From Aquatica leii (lineage: Eukaryota; Arthropoda; Insecta; Coleoptera; Lampyridae), in NCBI GenBank assembly GCA_035610365.1, contig CM069432.1, positions 164,422,035 through 164,486,034 of the forward strand: a stretch of 64,000 nt of DNA, given 5' to 3'. Shown piece by piece: positions 10,017 to 23,900 of this stretch; position 1 is the first letter of the stretch, and each line of letters opens with the position of its first letter. Below the pieces are notes generated by a model that worked only from the letters and a program-made list of their open reading frames with translations, was not told the origin of the DNA and ran no database searches. A program made the position numbers and the translations under genes.

Positions 10017-10029
10017 AAGGGGGGCGAAA
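10017..10029 (+). promoter_or_regulatory. Polypurine tract of the BEL/Pao element
   Basis: AAGGGGGGCGAAA lies directly against the 3' LTR. This is the usual place and composition of the plus-strand primer used in reverse transcription. Confidence 0.8.
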
Positions 10030-10465
10030 TGTTGAGACTTTTGTGAATGTTTTTATTATAGTTTCGTTAGAATTAAAATTAGTAGAATTCTTTAAACTTA
10101 TTCTTGTTATACGCATTAGTTTTAGTCATTTGTTTTCAGGAATTGCTGATGCACCTTTTAGGTTTTAAGAACTTGTAAGGCACGTCATCAGGATTTGTAC
10201 TTCTAAATAAATTCTGATGCATTTGTTAACTGTAACTTTAAATATGTGTACTCTTGTTATTGGTTAATTTTGAAATAAATCGGTGTATCTACCCTACCAA
10301 AATTTAGTCATATAAATAAGTTATTTAGGAAAGGAACAGTAATAGTAAAGAAACGATGTAGTAACCACGAAGATAAATATGCTTATGTAAACAAATTATT
10401 GAAATAAGCTACAATTAACAACTTAATTTTGCTTTATCACACTTAAAAAAGCTTAAGCGTCATCA
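10030..10465 (+). repeat. 3' LTR of the BEL/Pao element
   Basis: 436 bp, TGTTGAG to CATCA, followed by the second ACCTG target duplication at 10466-10470. Confidence 0.95.
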
Positions 10466-10470
10466 ACCTG

Positions 10471-13400
10471 TATTTGACAAAACCTCAACTTGTTCAATTC
10501 AATTGAATAACTTTATCCATAACGCATGCAATCAGTCTTTTCTGCAAAGACTTTATTGTATATTGGAAAAGAGAATCAAAAAGCAGCTAAGAAATCGGCA
10601 TTTAAGCATCTTTTTTACGAACAGCTGCTGTAAAGATAATAATAAAACGACGTAAGTATTTCACTTCTTTTCTAACTAGCATAAAATTATATTGTGGGTC
10701 TCATTCTTGACTATAATATGTTTTATTTGAGATTTGACTTTATTATAGTAATACACACGGGATACATATGCCCATAAGCCCTAGGTAACATACAAGTTTT
10801 TTGTATCGGTTGCGCTTACATTGAAAATTATTTAATCGCATGAAATTTGAACACTGTTAATTAGGTTTAAACGCAAATTTTCTGTAATTTTAAAGTAAAT
10901 AATGAATATATATATATTTCTTATTCATTTTTTTGGAGTCATTGACAAATCACTTAATAGACAATCCGCCACATGTTTGAACTAATATGTGGCCCTTGTG
11001 TATCACTTTCAAACCATTTTTGCTTTAGATAAAAAATATTTGCTAAAACGATCTAAATGTACTTATATACACAGGATAAATAAATATAATTTTGTATAAA
11101 AATAGAAATAGTTGATAATCGATTGAAAATATTATTTGTATTATAATTATATTTACAGAATTTGTTGTTACTTTTTTGTTAGTATAGTATAATAGTACAA
11201 GATGGTTCAAATATTTTAACTGTTTAGTTTTTGTCAAATCAGAGTTAACTGATGCAATACTAGACGTATACATTAGCTTGTTTAGTTTGCCTGGGATAAG
11301 GCTGCAAAGAAGTCCACTGATGAGAAATTGACTACACTGGAGTTGTCCGGAATCAAAAATTATACTAATAAAGTAACCCGTGGAAATATTTATTCTGTTA
11401 TATAAACAGCTATTTAAGTATTATTTGCAACGTGTCTCTAACTTCTAACAAAAACGAAACAATAGAAAATTAAAAAAACAACGAATATAGAAAAACAAAC
11501 GGTGATTAAACTTAAGAATGTTTTAAAGCGTCTTAAGTAGTACGTACAATTAAAGAAGAAAGATAGACCAATAAGGTTTTGCGTAAATAACGTACAACTT
11601 AACAAAATAACGAATGAACAGATTCGTTTTACTCATAATTAACGATATCTTAGATACCGTGTTACGATTTCAGTAGTTATCAATGTTATGTTTAAAAAAC
11701 GGTTGTTATCAGGTAGAATTTGAACTCAAAAACTGTAAAAAGTGACCTTTAAAAACTGAGTTGGGTTGTAGTATTTTATTATTATATCTTTCAATCTACG
11801 TAACGGTTAAAAGAAGCATGCTTTGTTTATTTATATCACGTAACTGTAGTTGAAATAAAGAAAAAGTTTAACCAACTTTATAATTTTGTAAAGCAAATCT
11901 TCAGTTGAATTCAATGAAATGTCACGTGTTTGAAAAAGAGTTGTAATACTTTAGACATGTCTTATCTAACGATGAAATAAAAATTAAGAAAAAGTAGATT
12001 CGACTACAATCGGATCTAAGATCAGCGGGAATAAGACCCAGGAAATGCACCTATTATGAAAGTATATAAAAAAAGGAAAACAAGCATCTAAAAATGTTGC
12101 CCCTAAACCTAAATAAAAAGGACTAGACTTGACTGCAGCCGGAAGCAGTTCCCTATGTAAAACCACAACATCAACTGCTCAATCAACCATATTAACCGTA
12201 AAGTACTAAAAAACTACTAGGCTTAGTTGTCCGAACGTACAAACGAAACCTCCTTCTAGACATTGGCCACGACACGATGGTGTTGAGTCGTTTAAAGACG
12301 TACTAATATCCTTCCTAATTATTCTAAACCAAAGAAAAGTAAACCCGAATAGGTATCTCAAACCAAAACCTTATAGAACACATTGTTCTAAAATCCTGAC
12401 TATAATTTAATAAACAAGTACTTATATGCCCTTTGAGACAAACACAACCTTAAACCAAACCAAAAACTCAATGAAGGAGTATTAAAGGAAGAATCTGGTC
12501 GCAGTCGAAAACAGTCGTATTACCATAAAGATAAAGAACTACTACCCGTCTTACACCCAGTACTATAAATGTATACACAAAATCAGCGGTCAAACGTACA
12601 ATCCAAAAAATGTTAAAAAATAACCAAAGTGAAACCAGTTATCAAGAGAACTCTATTCCCTGTACGGTGAAAAGATAGAGTTAAGCCACTCCTTCAATTT
12701 TGTATGATAATTTAAACCAATGTATAAAGAGACAAGTTTACACGGCTCAAATTAGTAAAAGCGCGAAAATTCAAAAATTATGTAATGTATAATATATATA
12801 GGCATTAAAGATTAAAGTACATAGGAAAACGTATAATTTTCAATAAATGTACAAAAGTAAAAATTTCTACTTATAACAAATAAATACGTTTCCAAGTTTA
12901 TTTACTAATTTAGTTACACGATTTATTTTAAAAATTTATCAAATAACACTTGAAGGGAACAACTAAACATTTAAAACGCGTATAAACAAACGTTTCATTA
13001 AATTTTTACATATTAACAAATTTGACGAACTAAAATTATTATATTTTATGGGAGTTTAAATAACATTCTGTATAAAAAAAGACATTTAAGATGATTCTGA
13101 TAAAGAAGTCATCCTCCACACGAATATACACAAATGTCTTCTAAAGTATTGAAAAATTCTATTTCGTCAAATGAATGGAAATAACAAAAACTTAAAACTG
13201 CGAATAAATTAACCAAAATGTCGAACGTTAAACTCAGGTCAAACTGAAGTATGTCATTAAATACTGTTGTTTGTTGTAATACTGACTTGAAAATTTTAAC
13301 CAATAAAAAAAATTATTTAAATTTAGCGCGTATTTGATGGGAGGGATTTAACTCTATCTTTACGCCGTACTGAGAATAGTAGCACAATATATACGTACGA

Positions 13401-15305
13401 TATTCTAATGATCTTGGTACAATGTTTAATTATAGATATATTCTTGATATTGTTAAAGTGTATAAGTAATACTAATGTTTTAAAAATATATACGTACAAT
13501 ATCATTGATATATTTTAAAACCTTACATATTTTATAAAGGTTTACATCAGGTAAATATTTTAATTCTAGATACTTATGGCAAAATGTAAAAAATGTATTC
13601 TAGATATTGTAAAGGTAGATAAAAACAATGTTATAAAAATATGTACCAACAATATCGTTCATGTATTCTCAAGTCACAAATGTTTTTTCAAAGTTTGAGT
13701 GGCATGAAATATATGTATATTATAATTGTGTATAGACCTAATATTTATGTTTATTCAGTATCTAACATTTTTATGTTTATTTTTAAACATACTTTTAAAT
13801 TTACGTATTTATAGTTAAACGTTTTCCTTAACCTTTTTTTAATTTTTGCTAAAAACCTTAACACGATGTTATCACGATTTAAATATGCCTATTTTAAAAA
13901 TTATTTTTACGTGGGCATATTTTAATAAAAAGTAATCCAAAATTATAGTATGGATATAAACGCAATTTAATTTTTAAAAAATTACACAAGGAGAATATGA
14001 AATTGACTGCGTTTGAATTGAATTGAAAAAAAAAATTGCGTTATAACTAAAAATAGTAATTTTACAATAATAAACTACATTTGCTGCAAAGAAACTTTAG
14101 ATAAGGTGTCGTAATTCTACTGTTAATTTACTATTAGCATTCTATTAGGTATTTATGATTTTAGAGGTCATCTTTTTTAAATATTCTTGTGGCATTTTGA
14201 ACGGGTTTATACAAAGTACCTTTTAGAAAATTTCGTAGAATTCTTTGCAACATTGAACATATTAACACGTTTTATTATTTATCTGCTTTTATGTAATGAG
14301 GTCAGAAACAGTTATATGGACCCCGAACAAGAACAAAGAAAGAAGAAGAAGGAAAGTTTTCTTTACTAATATGCATTTGGATTTCGTGTTTGCAGTTTGC
14401 AAAGTTTAAATTTTTATGTTGAGTTTTAGTGCAACGTAATTGTATATTCAGGTAGGTGCCTATTAATTTTCTTATTTTTTACTTTTGCATCATGTTTTTT
14501 AAATATAGAAAAGCAAAAAACCATTTTGTAAACAATTTATTTTAACGTAGTCAGTACACCTTAAATTCGATGTTTGCTTAGTTTGCTGTTTAACGTTTAC
14601 AAAAAATAATTTAAAGAAATTTCAACAGTAATCGCTAATAAGAAACATAAATTAAAGCAATGCTTTTATTTACGTAACTATGGTCAGTAATCAAAAAACA
14701 ACACATTTTAAAAAATATATATAAGTAAATATATGCAAAAAACAATTTCAAAAATTTATTTGAACATTGTCCTTATTTTTTGAATAGCAATACCAATAAA
14801 ATGCTTTTGTGCACTTTTAAAGCTAATCATGTTTGAAGTTTTGTCTTATATTTCTAATTTTATTATTTATTGATATTTATATTTTATTCATCATTTATAA
14901 TTCTATTTCGTTAGTGTCATTTTTATAAATAAACGTGTTTATAGAGAATATCTGCAGCGTTTCAATACGGTTTAATAAAAATTGTACAATGCGTAGCAAA
15001 AAAAAACAGATTAAATATCATTTGCAAACATACACATTTGCAGTAGGTATATATTTTACGAATATCTCTCAAATAATACATTTAGAACAGATTAAAAAGT
15101 AATATCTCCCATATATTGGAAACAAATATTGAGACGACATTTACATCTAATGTCTTTCATACATTGAAAACATATGTTTAGAAGATATTTATAACTAATG
15201 TTTAGGAAATATTTATTTTATATAAATTATTGATATAACATTGTAATAAATGGTCAATATAAAAAAGTGTGACGTTTAAATATTTACCAGATGTTATTTA
15301 CTAAT
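10471..15305. other. A+T-rich stretch without a recognised gene
   Basis: About 4.8 kb with only short chance frames. 12000-12700 has fewer long A/T runs and looks like decayed coding DNA, but I could not assign it on either strand. 13434-13515 and 13592-13670 are a weak direct repeat about 158 bp apart, built on ATTCT-GATATTGT-AAAAATAT. Nothing else stands out. Confidence 0.6.
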
Positions 15306-15309
15306 ATAT

Positions 15310-15478
15310 TACGTATATTTTGTGCTACTAAGGGAAAAACTATTTAGTTTACTTCGCTTACGTCGATGAGAATACAACACAGAAACGTTAACATTACGAC
15401 CATCCTTATGGGATACAATTTCGATTCCTTTCGAGTCTGTCGATTCATAACTTGGTTTCAAGTCTTTCACATACCAGG
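15310..15478 (-). pseudogene. Gypsy integrase C-terminal end (distal piece)
   Basis: Minus-strand reading resumes after the MITE with TWYVKDLKP, the motif closing the integrase C-terminal domain of this gypsy group (usually GTWHVKDLKP), followed by an open basic tail down to about 15310. The overlapping plus-strand frame at 15366-15560 is a shadow. Confidence 0.8.
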
Positions 15479-15480
15479 TA

Positions 15481-15889
15481 TAGTAGGGTCCGTTTGCAAT
15501 TTGGATCGCCTCAGGCGGTGGCTTACTGGTACTCCCGTTGAGTTGACCTTAAGCAATTAGTCATTTATGGGACGTATTTAGAAATATTCTTTCAGATTTT
15601 AAGTACTGAATTTAAGTTATACGTTGATGTTTTTTGTTAAACTTTTTTAGCTACCTATCTATACTTTTTTATTTATATTTTTTATTGTCATTATATGTAT
15701 ATTGCCAAAAATATGTCTAAAACATTAAATAAGTTAATAACTATGAAGTTTTTAAGTGCGGTCCTGGAATAGTATTTCAGTACCTCTAGAGTTTATAAAA
15801 GCATCGGTAATCCTATTAAAAGCTTACAGATAATAAGCAAATTTAAAAACCTTGCCTAAGGCGATCCAAATTGCAAACGGACTCTACTA
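15481..15889. mobile_element. 409-bp MITE with TA target duplication
   Basis: Both ends carry inverted repeats of about 36 bp, starting TAGTAG(G/A)GTCCGTTTGCAA and differing at about two sites. TA dinucleotides flank it at 15479-15480 and 15890-15891. Removing the element and one TA restores an uninterrupted reading from the gypsy integrase PWTY region to WYVKDLKP, which confirms the boundaries. TA duplication and lack of coding fit a Tc1/mariner-derived MITE. Confidence 0.9.
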
Positions 15890-15891
15890 TA

Positions 15892-16029
15892 CCTAAAGAC
15901 TGTTCATTGTTGTTAGTTAAATCATAAGTCCATGGAAAACCAACTCTCGTGACAGCAAAAGGACCCTCAAATTTAACCATTAAAATAACGATTCGCGTCA
16001 GAAAGGGTGTCTTAGTGTATACATTAGAT
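15892..16029 (-). pseudogene. Gypsy integrase C-terminal domain (middle piece)
   Basis: Between the MITE and the hAT copy the minus strand reads KFEGPFAVTRV then PWTYDLTNNNEQS, matching the GPF-V/PWTYEL signature of gypsy integrase C-terminal domains. The hAT insertion truncates it on the upstream side, with frame disturbance before KFEGPF. Confidence 0.85.
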
Positions 16030-17207
<1,178 letters not shown>

Positions 17208-17835
17208 CCTTAGAGAGTTCCAAAATGATATAAGAACGAGTCAATTTATGCAACTTAGCCAAAGCAGTAGGACGAGATGATTCTGAAATAATATATCGTT
17301 TGAAAAACTATTTTCAAAAGAACTACCTGAAAGAATATGTATGTTTACAACCAAAGAGAGTCAAGTGAGGTGTGCATCCAATTGCTTCATATTTCGCCGT
17401 ACGAATAGCGCAATCAATCTTAGATATATTCACATCTCATGTATGTAATTTTTCTTGACGTATGAAAAATTATCGTCTTTACCATTCGATTAATACGTTT
17501 AGCCGATTTAGCACCAGGGTGGTATTTGGTTGTATACAAGATCGTGGTATTGTATGCTGATCAAAAGAATTCTTTACCACGAAACTAAACACTATTATCA
17601 GTAATAAGATATTGTGGAGCTACGACTTTTTAAAGAATGTAGGAGAGAACCTATAATATTGCAACATAACACTTGCTATGGGTGAAATCGTGAAATTGCT
17701 GAAGAAATGAAAATCGAACCTAACGGAGGAACTGAACGAGACAGAGCGTCAGAAACAACATATTTTACCTTTTTGTGATGTATCACAAAAAAGTCGTACT
17801 GTTGTAACCGAATAGACCAACTCTCAACACCAGTA
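17208..17835 (-). pseudogene. Gypsy pol piece: end of RNase H and integrase core
   Basis: Reading the minus strand from 17835: IRLQQYDFFVIHHKK and DALSRSVP close the RNase H domain. A gap follows where the integrase zinc finger should be. Then ITDNSV gives the second catalytic aspartate region, YHPGAKSAKRINRMVKT the segment with the family's N-E-R-x-N motif (here degraded: K-R-I-N), and IDCAIRTAKYEAIG the conserved A-N-T/A-H-x-x-T region. Stops and frameshifts are frequent. The reading is cut by the hAT insertion at 17207. Confidence 0.85.
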
Positions 17836-19858
17836 TCGTTCTGAATGCTTTTTGAAGTAAATTCATATTAAAGTTCTATCTTGACCAAACGATTTACATC
17901 TATCTTTCACGTCGTAACTATCCTAACTAAACTAAATAAGAAAAGGAAGAATATAAAAAAAGTTTAACAAGTTTAAAAACTATAACTGCATGCAGTAAGC
18001 ACGGTACCTAAGCCGGTAATTTACTACCAAAATACTGACACGAGTCAAAATACTCTGAACAATTAAAACGGGCAACCTACCATCAACAAATCTGATATTG
18101 CATTGCAATTCCAATAAAATTAATCGCAACTGATCAAAAATCTAATTAACACTAATGATATTACAACCAAAAGAATGAAAAATACAAAGAAATAAATCTC
18201 AAAGCCTCACGTTAGGCGTCAAATTTGTAACCAAGTGTTTTCCAGCGGGTCCTGTTGCTCACATTCACAAAGACTACGACTAGCTTATTGGTTGACAAGT
18301 GAGCGTGGATGACTAAATATCGCAAAAAAGAAAATATATGTATAAACTGTCAATGTTAGAAAATGTTTTTATTTGAATAAATTGTTAGAAAGAATTATCT
18401 CTATAAGAAAATGTAAAAATAATTCGAATAATTTATACATATATTATTATAGCCAACATATAACATGCTTCGTTACAGTCCTAATTGAGAGTAAAAAACG
18501 ATGTTTTAAATTTTAAAGAACGCTAAAGGTACGGTAGACAGAGTACATTTGAAAGTGCCAAAAAGCAAATGTTGCGGCATTTACACGTAGTACACCAGGA
18601 AAAATTAGCGGTAACAATTCAATGAAAAGAATACAAGATGTGCAAAGAAGACGTAATAGAATGGGCAATAAGTCCAAAGTCTACTCATCAAAAAATAAAC
18701 TAGTAAAAAAGTGCAAAGCACCGATATAAGTATTAAACAAATTATAAAGTTTATGTCTTACTAAATTAAAAAAATAGCAACATTTACAAATGTGTTAGTA
18801 GAAGAGTTTCTCTACCGTTTGGAAATTTTTTCGGAGATCCAATTTGAAAAAGGTCGAAACTTGCTGAACGTGTGTCATCTGTTAAAAATCAAGAAAACTA
18901 AAACGAAATTTTTTCATTCTTAGTCTAATAAAGTAGATTATTTAAACAATAGAAAAATATATAACCAAAGTAATGTTTAAACAAAATAAAACTAATAGCT
19001 TATCCATTATATGTTTTCAAAAACATAAGCCAAACACTATTCAATGTTATACTTGGTTAAAAATACAATTACTTAATAAACAGGTTAGAGCGGTTTAGAT
19101 TAACACTTAAATTAGCAGCGTTAGAACGAAGATCAGGTACGATAAGACACGAAACGGTAGATTTTAAACAAAAAACTAGCGCAGCTAAACAATTTCTAAA
19201 AAGACAAAGTTTTACTTTAAAGTTGCAAAGCCTGCAGCGTTTTTGCCATAAATAAATTGCACCTCTTAACAGTTTCACTGCTTAGCGCTGTGATAATATC
19301 CTCTAAAATTTAAATAGAGACGATAGGGCAACTAATACTTGATTTGAAAGTTCTTCCTTTTGATATAACCCACCCCGTCTCCACTGAGCAGCGGCACAAC
19401 ATCGTTTATGTTACCTCATTTCAGGCAGTGACTTTGTTTTAACTTTGGCATGTAACAAGTTGCAAAAAAATGTAGGGTTAACAACAACTTGGCCTAAAAG
19501 TGCTACTTCTATTGCTTTATTTTTAACGGGAGGTTCGACATTTTAGCTTTTATTAACAACAAACCTTGTCTGATGAAAGGTTGCTACCAAAATTAATACG
19601 TATATTCTGAAAGTGATCTTATTCACATGTCGTTGATTAAACATTTGTTTATTAATTTTGCATTTGTTCTTTTCCAATAAAGAGAAATGAGTTCAACCTT
19701 TTTTGGAATTGTGTAAACAATTTGTTAATATGAAAACAAATCGCTAATCGCACATCAACTGTTTAATTTATGACTGGAATAGTTTTGTACAGATAAATTT
19801 TTACTGTCACTTTAACGTCACATTGACAATTGATTTACGAGTCATGCTTTAAACTCAT
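17836..19858. other. No recognised gene; probable decayed repeat DNA
   Basis: About 2 kb between the two gypsy remnants. It is less A/T-extreme than the window average, consistent with degraded transposon DNA, but no motif could be assigned on either strand. The short minus-strand frame near 19069-19278 has no recognisable content. Confidence 0.5.
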
Positions 19859-19904
19859 TTGTTATTTAGTGTTTTTGTTTTTGCAACTATTCAAACTGTA
19901 GAAG

Positions 19905-20560
19905 TTATGACAGCGCTAAGCGGTGAAACACCGGGGACACGGGTGACGCTTCTGCCGCAGTTACTCCAACAAATGCTAACAGTAATTTTTCAAAATGCCA
20001 GTCGTGTTTTGCTGGAAAGAAAAACGAAGATTGGGACGCCTTCATCGACGCAATCAACGTTTACAAAAAAATGTTTACAGATCTCAGACGCGAACGCGAT
20101 CAAGGGCTTATCCATGTTATTGGATGGCTTAGCCGTTACTAGGTACTAGTGTGTGAAAGCCACTATCACATCCTGGATCGATGCCCTCAAGGCGCTTATG
20201 CACGCGTTTGGATTTAATAAACCTTTGCACCAAATCTTTAGAGAACTCTTCTCATAAGAGCAGGGCAAAAAAGAACCTACGGATGTATTCGTAACCTCCG
20301 CTCGTGCACTATTAGCTCGCTTACCTTATACGCCCAAACATCACCATACACATCAAATAGATATGATATACGGGCTACTCAATTGGAAAATCCGACAACG
20401 ATTGCCGCGCAACGACGTTAAAACTTTTAACGATTTAATCGATAAGCTAGAATCATAGAAAATAGTTTTGCTAAAACTTCAAAAACATTCAAAATTACGG
20501 CCTAAGTGCTCGTATTGCAAAAACTTTGGACATGTACAAGCAGAATGTCGCAAAAATGCT
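19905..20560 (+). pseudogene. Gypsy gag with CCHC zinc knuckle
   Basis: Capsid reading in shifting frames: DWDAFIDAINVYKKMF, GLSMLLDGLAV, ITSWIDALKALMHAFGF, QIFRELFS and PTDVFVTSARALLARLP, then the knuckle CSYCKNFGHVQAEC near 20507-20550 (C-x2-C-x4-H-x4-C, intact). At least three frame changes or stops, for example near 20150 and 20256. Gag packages element RNA; the knuckle binds it. Confidence 0.87.
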
Positions 20561-21022
20561 CAACCCAGTCACAGAGTTCACAATCAAAAGCGGAAGCACC
20601 CAAACCCCACGTACATCTACACCTTCCGTTAACAATGCCGCCTCTATCGAATTGTTATCCACAGATGTGTGCATAGCAACGAGTTCTTCTCGACCCTTAA
20701 TGTTAATTACAGTTTTTGACAAAACCAGCTTAGCATATGTTGACTCTGGTGCAAAATGCAATATTGCAGTTTACAAATTGTATTCGTATTTGCGATCAAT
20801 TAATTGCCCGTTCACCACGAAAAACATGCAAATAATTCTAGCCGATGATCAAGCCAGAATGGTTAACGCCGAATTCAGAACAAAACAATTTCTACGTCGT
20901 TCGTAGCAATACCCAAATACACCAATAGCAGAACTCTTCTTAGAGTCGATGTTATTGCTCATGCGCAAATCATTTAAAATTTTTCCAAAATGCAATGGCC
21001 GTTTGCTGATGATCCAAACTGT
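20560..21022 (+). pseudogene. Gypsy protease region
   Basis: The active-site region YVDSGA is at 20736-20753 (family D-S/T-G-A). Downstream, after a stop at about 20904, FVAIPKYTNSRTLL and MQWPFADDPNCN match the flap-to-linker segment found before RT in this gypsy group. The reading stops at 21022 where the inserted LTR-like element begins, and resumes at 22480. Confidence 0.82.
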
Positions 21023-21026
21023 AATT

Positions 21027-22479
21027 TGTTACGTGCATAAATAAAAATAATGCATTACCCTGTATATTGGTTTAATTAAAAATTACTTTTATATTTCTCG
21101 ACGCCATCTATCGGGTTCGTTGGTCTCTTCGTATTGAGTAGGCGATATCCGGCGAGATACCGGCATTTTGACTTTAACATCGTGCATGTGTTAACCTATG
21201 TCTGCGTGAGTTAAAAATCGTTTTCTCAAATCATCCACGTGTTGGGACACGATGGAAAATAGAAGTCTTCTTAACTAACTAATTTATTCACGCAGAGTAA
21301 GTGGTTTTTGTTCTTTCTTTGATTAAAGGTAATTTTTATGTCTTTTTGTTAGCGCCATGTGCTACCTCCTAAATGTGGGTATTCTGGTTATAATTTAAAG
21401 CCTACAAAGGAAAATTCTAACTTCATTACGATCGTAAAGTATTCGAATCGTCACCGGCCGTTCCGCCACAATCTGGCCCTAGTTCTAGTCGATACCGAAG
21501 TACGAGAGATGAACCTCGACAAATATTTTGATGGGACGATTCTAAATATTTATAAGGCCTACAGTTATAACTAATTAAACCACAGACAACGGGTACAACA
21601 GCATTCGACAACCGGGTTATTTGATATATACTTTCTTTTACCTTAAGTAACGATTTTTGTAGATCTTGATTTCGTGAGGCATTAGTTTGACACGATTTGC
21701 GATTCAAATTGTTTATAGGATAACTTGCCGGGGAAAGCGCTTTCTTCGCACAAGTGGAGGTTCCTGTGTTAATGGTAAGTGTTTTTATGTACCTTTTTCG
21801 TTGTCAACAAGGTTACTCACGAAACTTTTGCTAATATTAGTTCTGTAATTATTGATATTGTTGTTTACCAGTTAGGTAGTAATTTTTACTTATTTTTGAG
21901 TTGCGCATGCTGTGTACTACCAACGAGTAATTAACGCTAGTGCTATATTAATTCCGCACGCTTTGTTACGATAGGTTAACATTAATGTAGTAATTTATGA
22001 TCAATGTGTTTGATTGTCAGTAATGCTATATTCTTAATTATTTGGTGTACTTCGCATATTGTATACAGACGAAATTGACTACAAACTATTCTTCGCTGTT
22101 CATTTCAACATAATTTACGTATGTACTGTGTGTTGCCGATACTACTGACTTGCTGTAATGAGAATTCTTATATTCTGTGATAATCATCAACGATTCTAGA
22201 TTAAAGTTGTTATTGTGGTTACTTGTTCTTTTATGACAACATACCTGTCTCTTTGGATCGTCGTTATCTAATAACAAACGTTGGCTACTCGAACAGCCGA
22301 GTATAAGGATTACGAACCTAACATCGTGTTACAAGTTTATACCGTTTGTCTTGAGCGGGACAGAAGTGACTTTGGATAAGCTCTGGCGCCCTTAAGCATA
22401 TTTACTGTTTCTGTGAACCCCCCCTCTCCCGACTGTGAGTTGGCCATGCAGGTTCGTAAAATACCAAAAGCTTGTAACA
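21027..22479 (+). mobile_element. LTR-type insertion (probably solo LTR) inside the gypsy pol
   Basis: Starts TGTTAC and ends GTAACA, a perfect 6-bp inverted end of the TG...CA kind, with a 4-bp target duplication AATT at 21023-21026 and 22480-22483. Joining the flanks restores the gypsy reading DDPNCNFDFLQEPV, which fixes the borders. At 1453 bp without coding it looks like a solo LTR or short non-autonomous LTR element. Near the 3' end is TCTGGCGCCC (22385-22394), which resembles a lysine-tRNA primer-binding sequence, then a C-rich tract. The same end occurs at 38948-39053. Orientation is taken from that similarity. Confidence 0.85.
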
Positions 22480-22483
22480 AATT

Positions 22484-23420
22484 TTGATTTCCTTCAAGAA
22501 CCTGTTACTGCTGATGCTACGCAAATGTTAATGGTTAACTCCGTCGACGTCGTTCTATCTCTACGAAAAGATGAGGCCACGCAAGCGAACGACTCTGAAC
22601 GTGTCCTCCTGGAAGTATTAATTTAAGAACATTGTGAAGTTTTTCAACAAAACAAGGAACCTACTCGTTTTGCGTAGCACAGAATTCCATTATCAGATGA
22701 TACTCCAATTTCGGTACCTCCCTACCGCCTAGCTCAAACGCGAAATAATAAAAGACTGCGAATCGCCTTTCGCTTCTCCGGTAGTACTGATATCAAAAAA
22801 AAGATGAAACCAATAGACTCTGTGTCGACTACAGACGTCTGAACTCAGTCACTCGTTCGGACCAATACCCGCTCCCGAGAATAGACGATCTACTCCCTTC
22901 CACGTATAATGCCGTCTACATGTCCACACTTAAGTTGAAATGCGGATACCACCAAGTCTTGGTTAAGTTAGAAGATTGAGACAAGACTGCATTAATTACG
23001 CCATTTGGCACATTTAGATATAAAATGATGCCATTCGGTCTTAAAACAGCACCCGCAACGTTCCAACGTTTGATGGACCGATTCCGATCAGGTATCGAAC
23101 ATATTTCGATGTTTGCCTATCTGGATGACCTAATAATAATTTCTTCTTCTACATCTAACAGACCTAAAAGAAGTTTTTGCTTGTCTGAAATTGTTTAAGC
23201 TGACGCTAAACCGTGCTAAATGTACTTTTAGCAGTACCAAAGTAGAATACCTAGAATGTATCTTTACGATAGAAGGTATATCCCCAAACCCAGCTAAAAT
23301 TATCGCAAAGAAGCCAAAGAATGTGAAACAGTTATTGATTTTTCTCCAAACATGCTCTTGGTTCAAAAGGCTTGTAGAAAACTTTGCGCAAATCGCTAAG
23401 CCTCTTAGCAGCTAGACCAA
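22484..23420 (+). pseudogene. Gypsy reverse transcriptase
   Basis: From FDFLQEPVTADATQM the reading goes through EHCEVFQQNKEPTRFA, ISVPPYRLA and RLCVDYRRLNSVT, then DQYPLPRIDDLLPSTYNAVYM, TPFGTFRYKMMPFGL, TAPATFQRLMDRFRS and AYLDDLIII. YLDD at 23117-23128 is the catalytic box, intact. EGISPNPAKI and FLQTCSWFKRLVENFA follow, the thumb/connection. Frames shift near 22740-22860 and 23160, and a stop lies in the segment after the HQVLVKLED reading (near 22978). Confidence 0.92.
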
Positions 23421-23900
23421 AAAGAACCCAAATGGCAGTGGGGTCCTGAGCAAAACGCATCTTTTGGGAGGCTCAAGGAATTGCTGACAACTAGTCTGAT
23501 TCTGCACCGGGCCAAACCAACGCAATCGCATGTACTACGCACAGACGCTAGCTCCTACGCAATAGGTGCGGCTCTACTCCAAGCGGAGGAACCGGAGAAA
23601 AAACCGATAGAATACGCTAACCGATTGCGGACGCCCGCGGAAATGAACTACCACACGACCGGGAGAAAACTCTTAGTATGGTGTGGGCAATAAACAAATT
23701 CCGAAGCTACATTGAAGGTTCCTCTGTTGTAGTCAAGAGTGACCACCAACCACTGCGATGGCTCATGTCAATAAAATTTCCAAGTAGAAGATTAGCCAGA
23801 TAAGCCTTGGCTCTACAGTCATACGACCTAAAAATAGAATACACACCAGGCCGCAGCAACGTCCTAGCTGACACACTGTCCAGACCACCTTGCCACGATA
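23421..23900 (+). pseudogene. Gypsy RNase H domain
   Basis: LRTDASSYAIGAALLQ gives the first catalytic aspartate (TDAS, near 23540). KKPIEYANRLRTPAEMNYH and then, after a one-base frame change near 23680, KSDHQPLRWLM carry the later conserved histidine region. IEYTPGRSNVLADTLSRPP closes the domain at about 23885, in the H/T-x-G-x-x-N-x-x-A-D-x-L-S-R form. Confidence 0.92.

Larger units (their letters stand above)
8036..10465 (+). mobile_element. BEL/Pao LTR retrotransposon, internally deleted
   Basis: A 2430-bp element with two 436-bp LTRs, each starting TGTTGAGACTT and ending CATCA. It is bounded by a perfect 5-bp target duplication ACCTG at 8031-8035 and 10466-10470. Between the LTRs are a gag frame and the last part of pol; protease, reverse transcriptase, RNase H and most of integrase are missing. 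The two LTRs differ at about 20 sites by eye (about 95% identity), so insertion was not very recent. It could only have moved with enzymes from an intact relative. Confidence 0.95.

Noticed and set aside
12000..12700. Possible integrase-like reading (LLLDIGHDT on plus) or minus-strand ORF at 11984-12166
   Set aside because: Only a short chance-level resemblance; no ordered motifs on either strand.
15366..15560. Plus-strand ORF with a VCNLDRLRR stretch, first taken as a second gypsy integrase end
   Set aside because: The shared DNA is the terminal inverted repeat of the 409-bp MITE; the real gypsy reading is on the minus strand.
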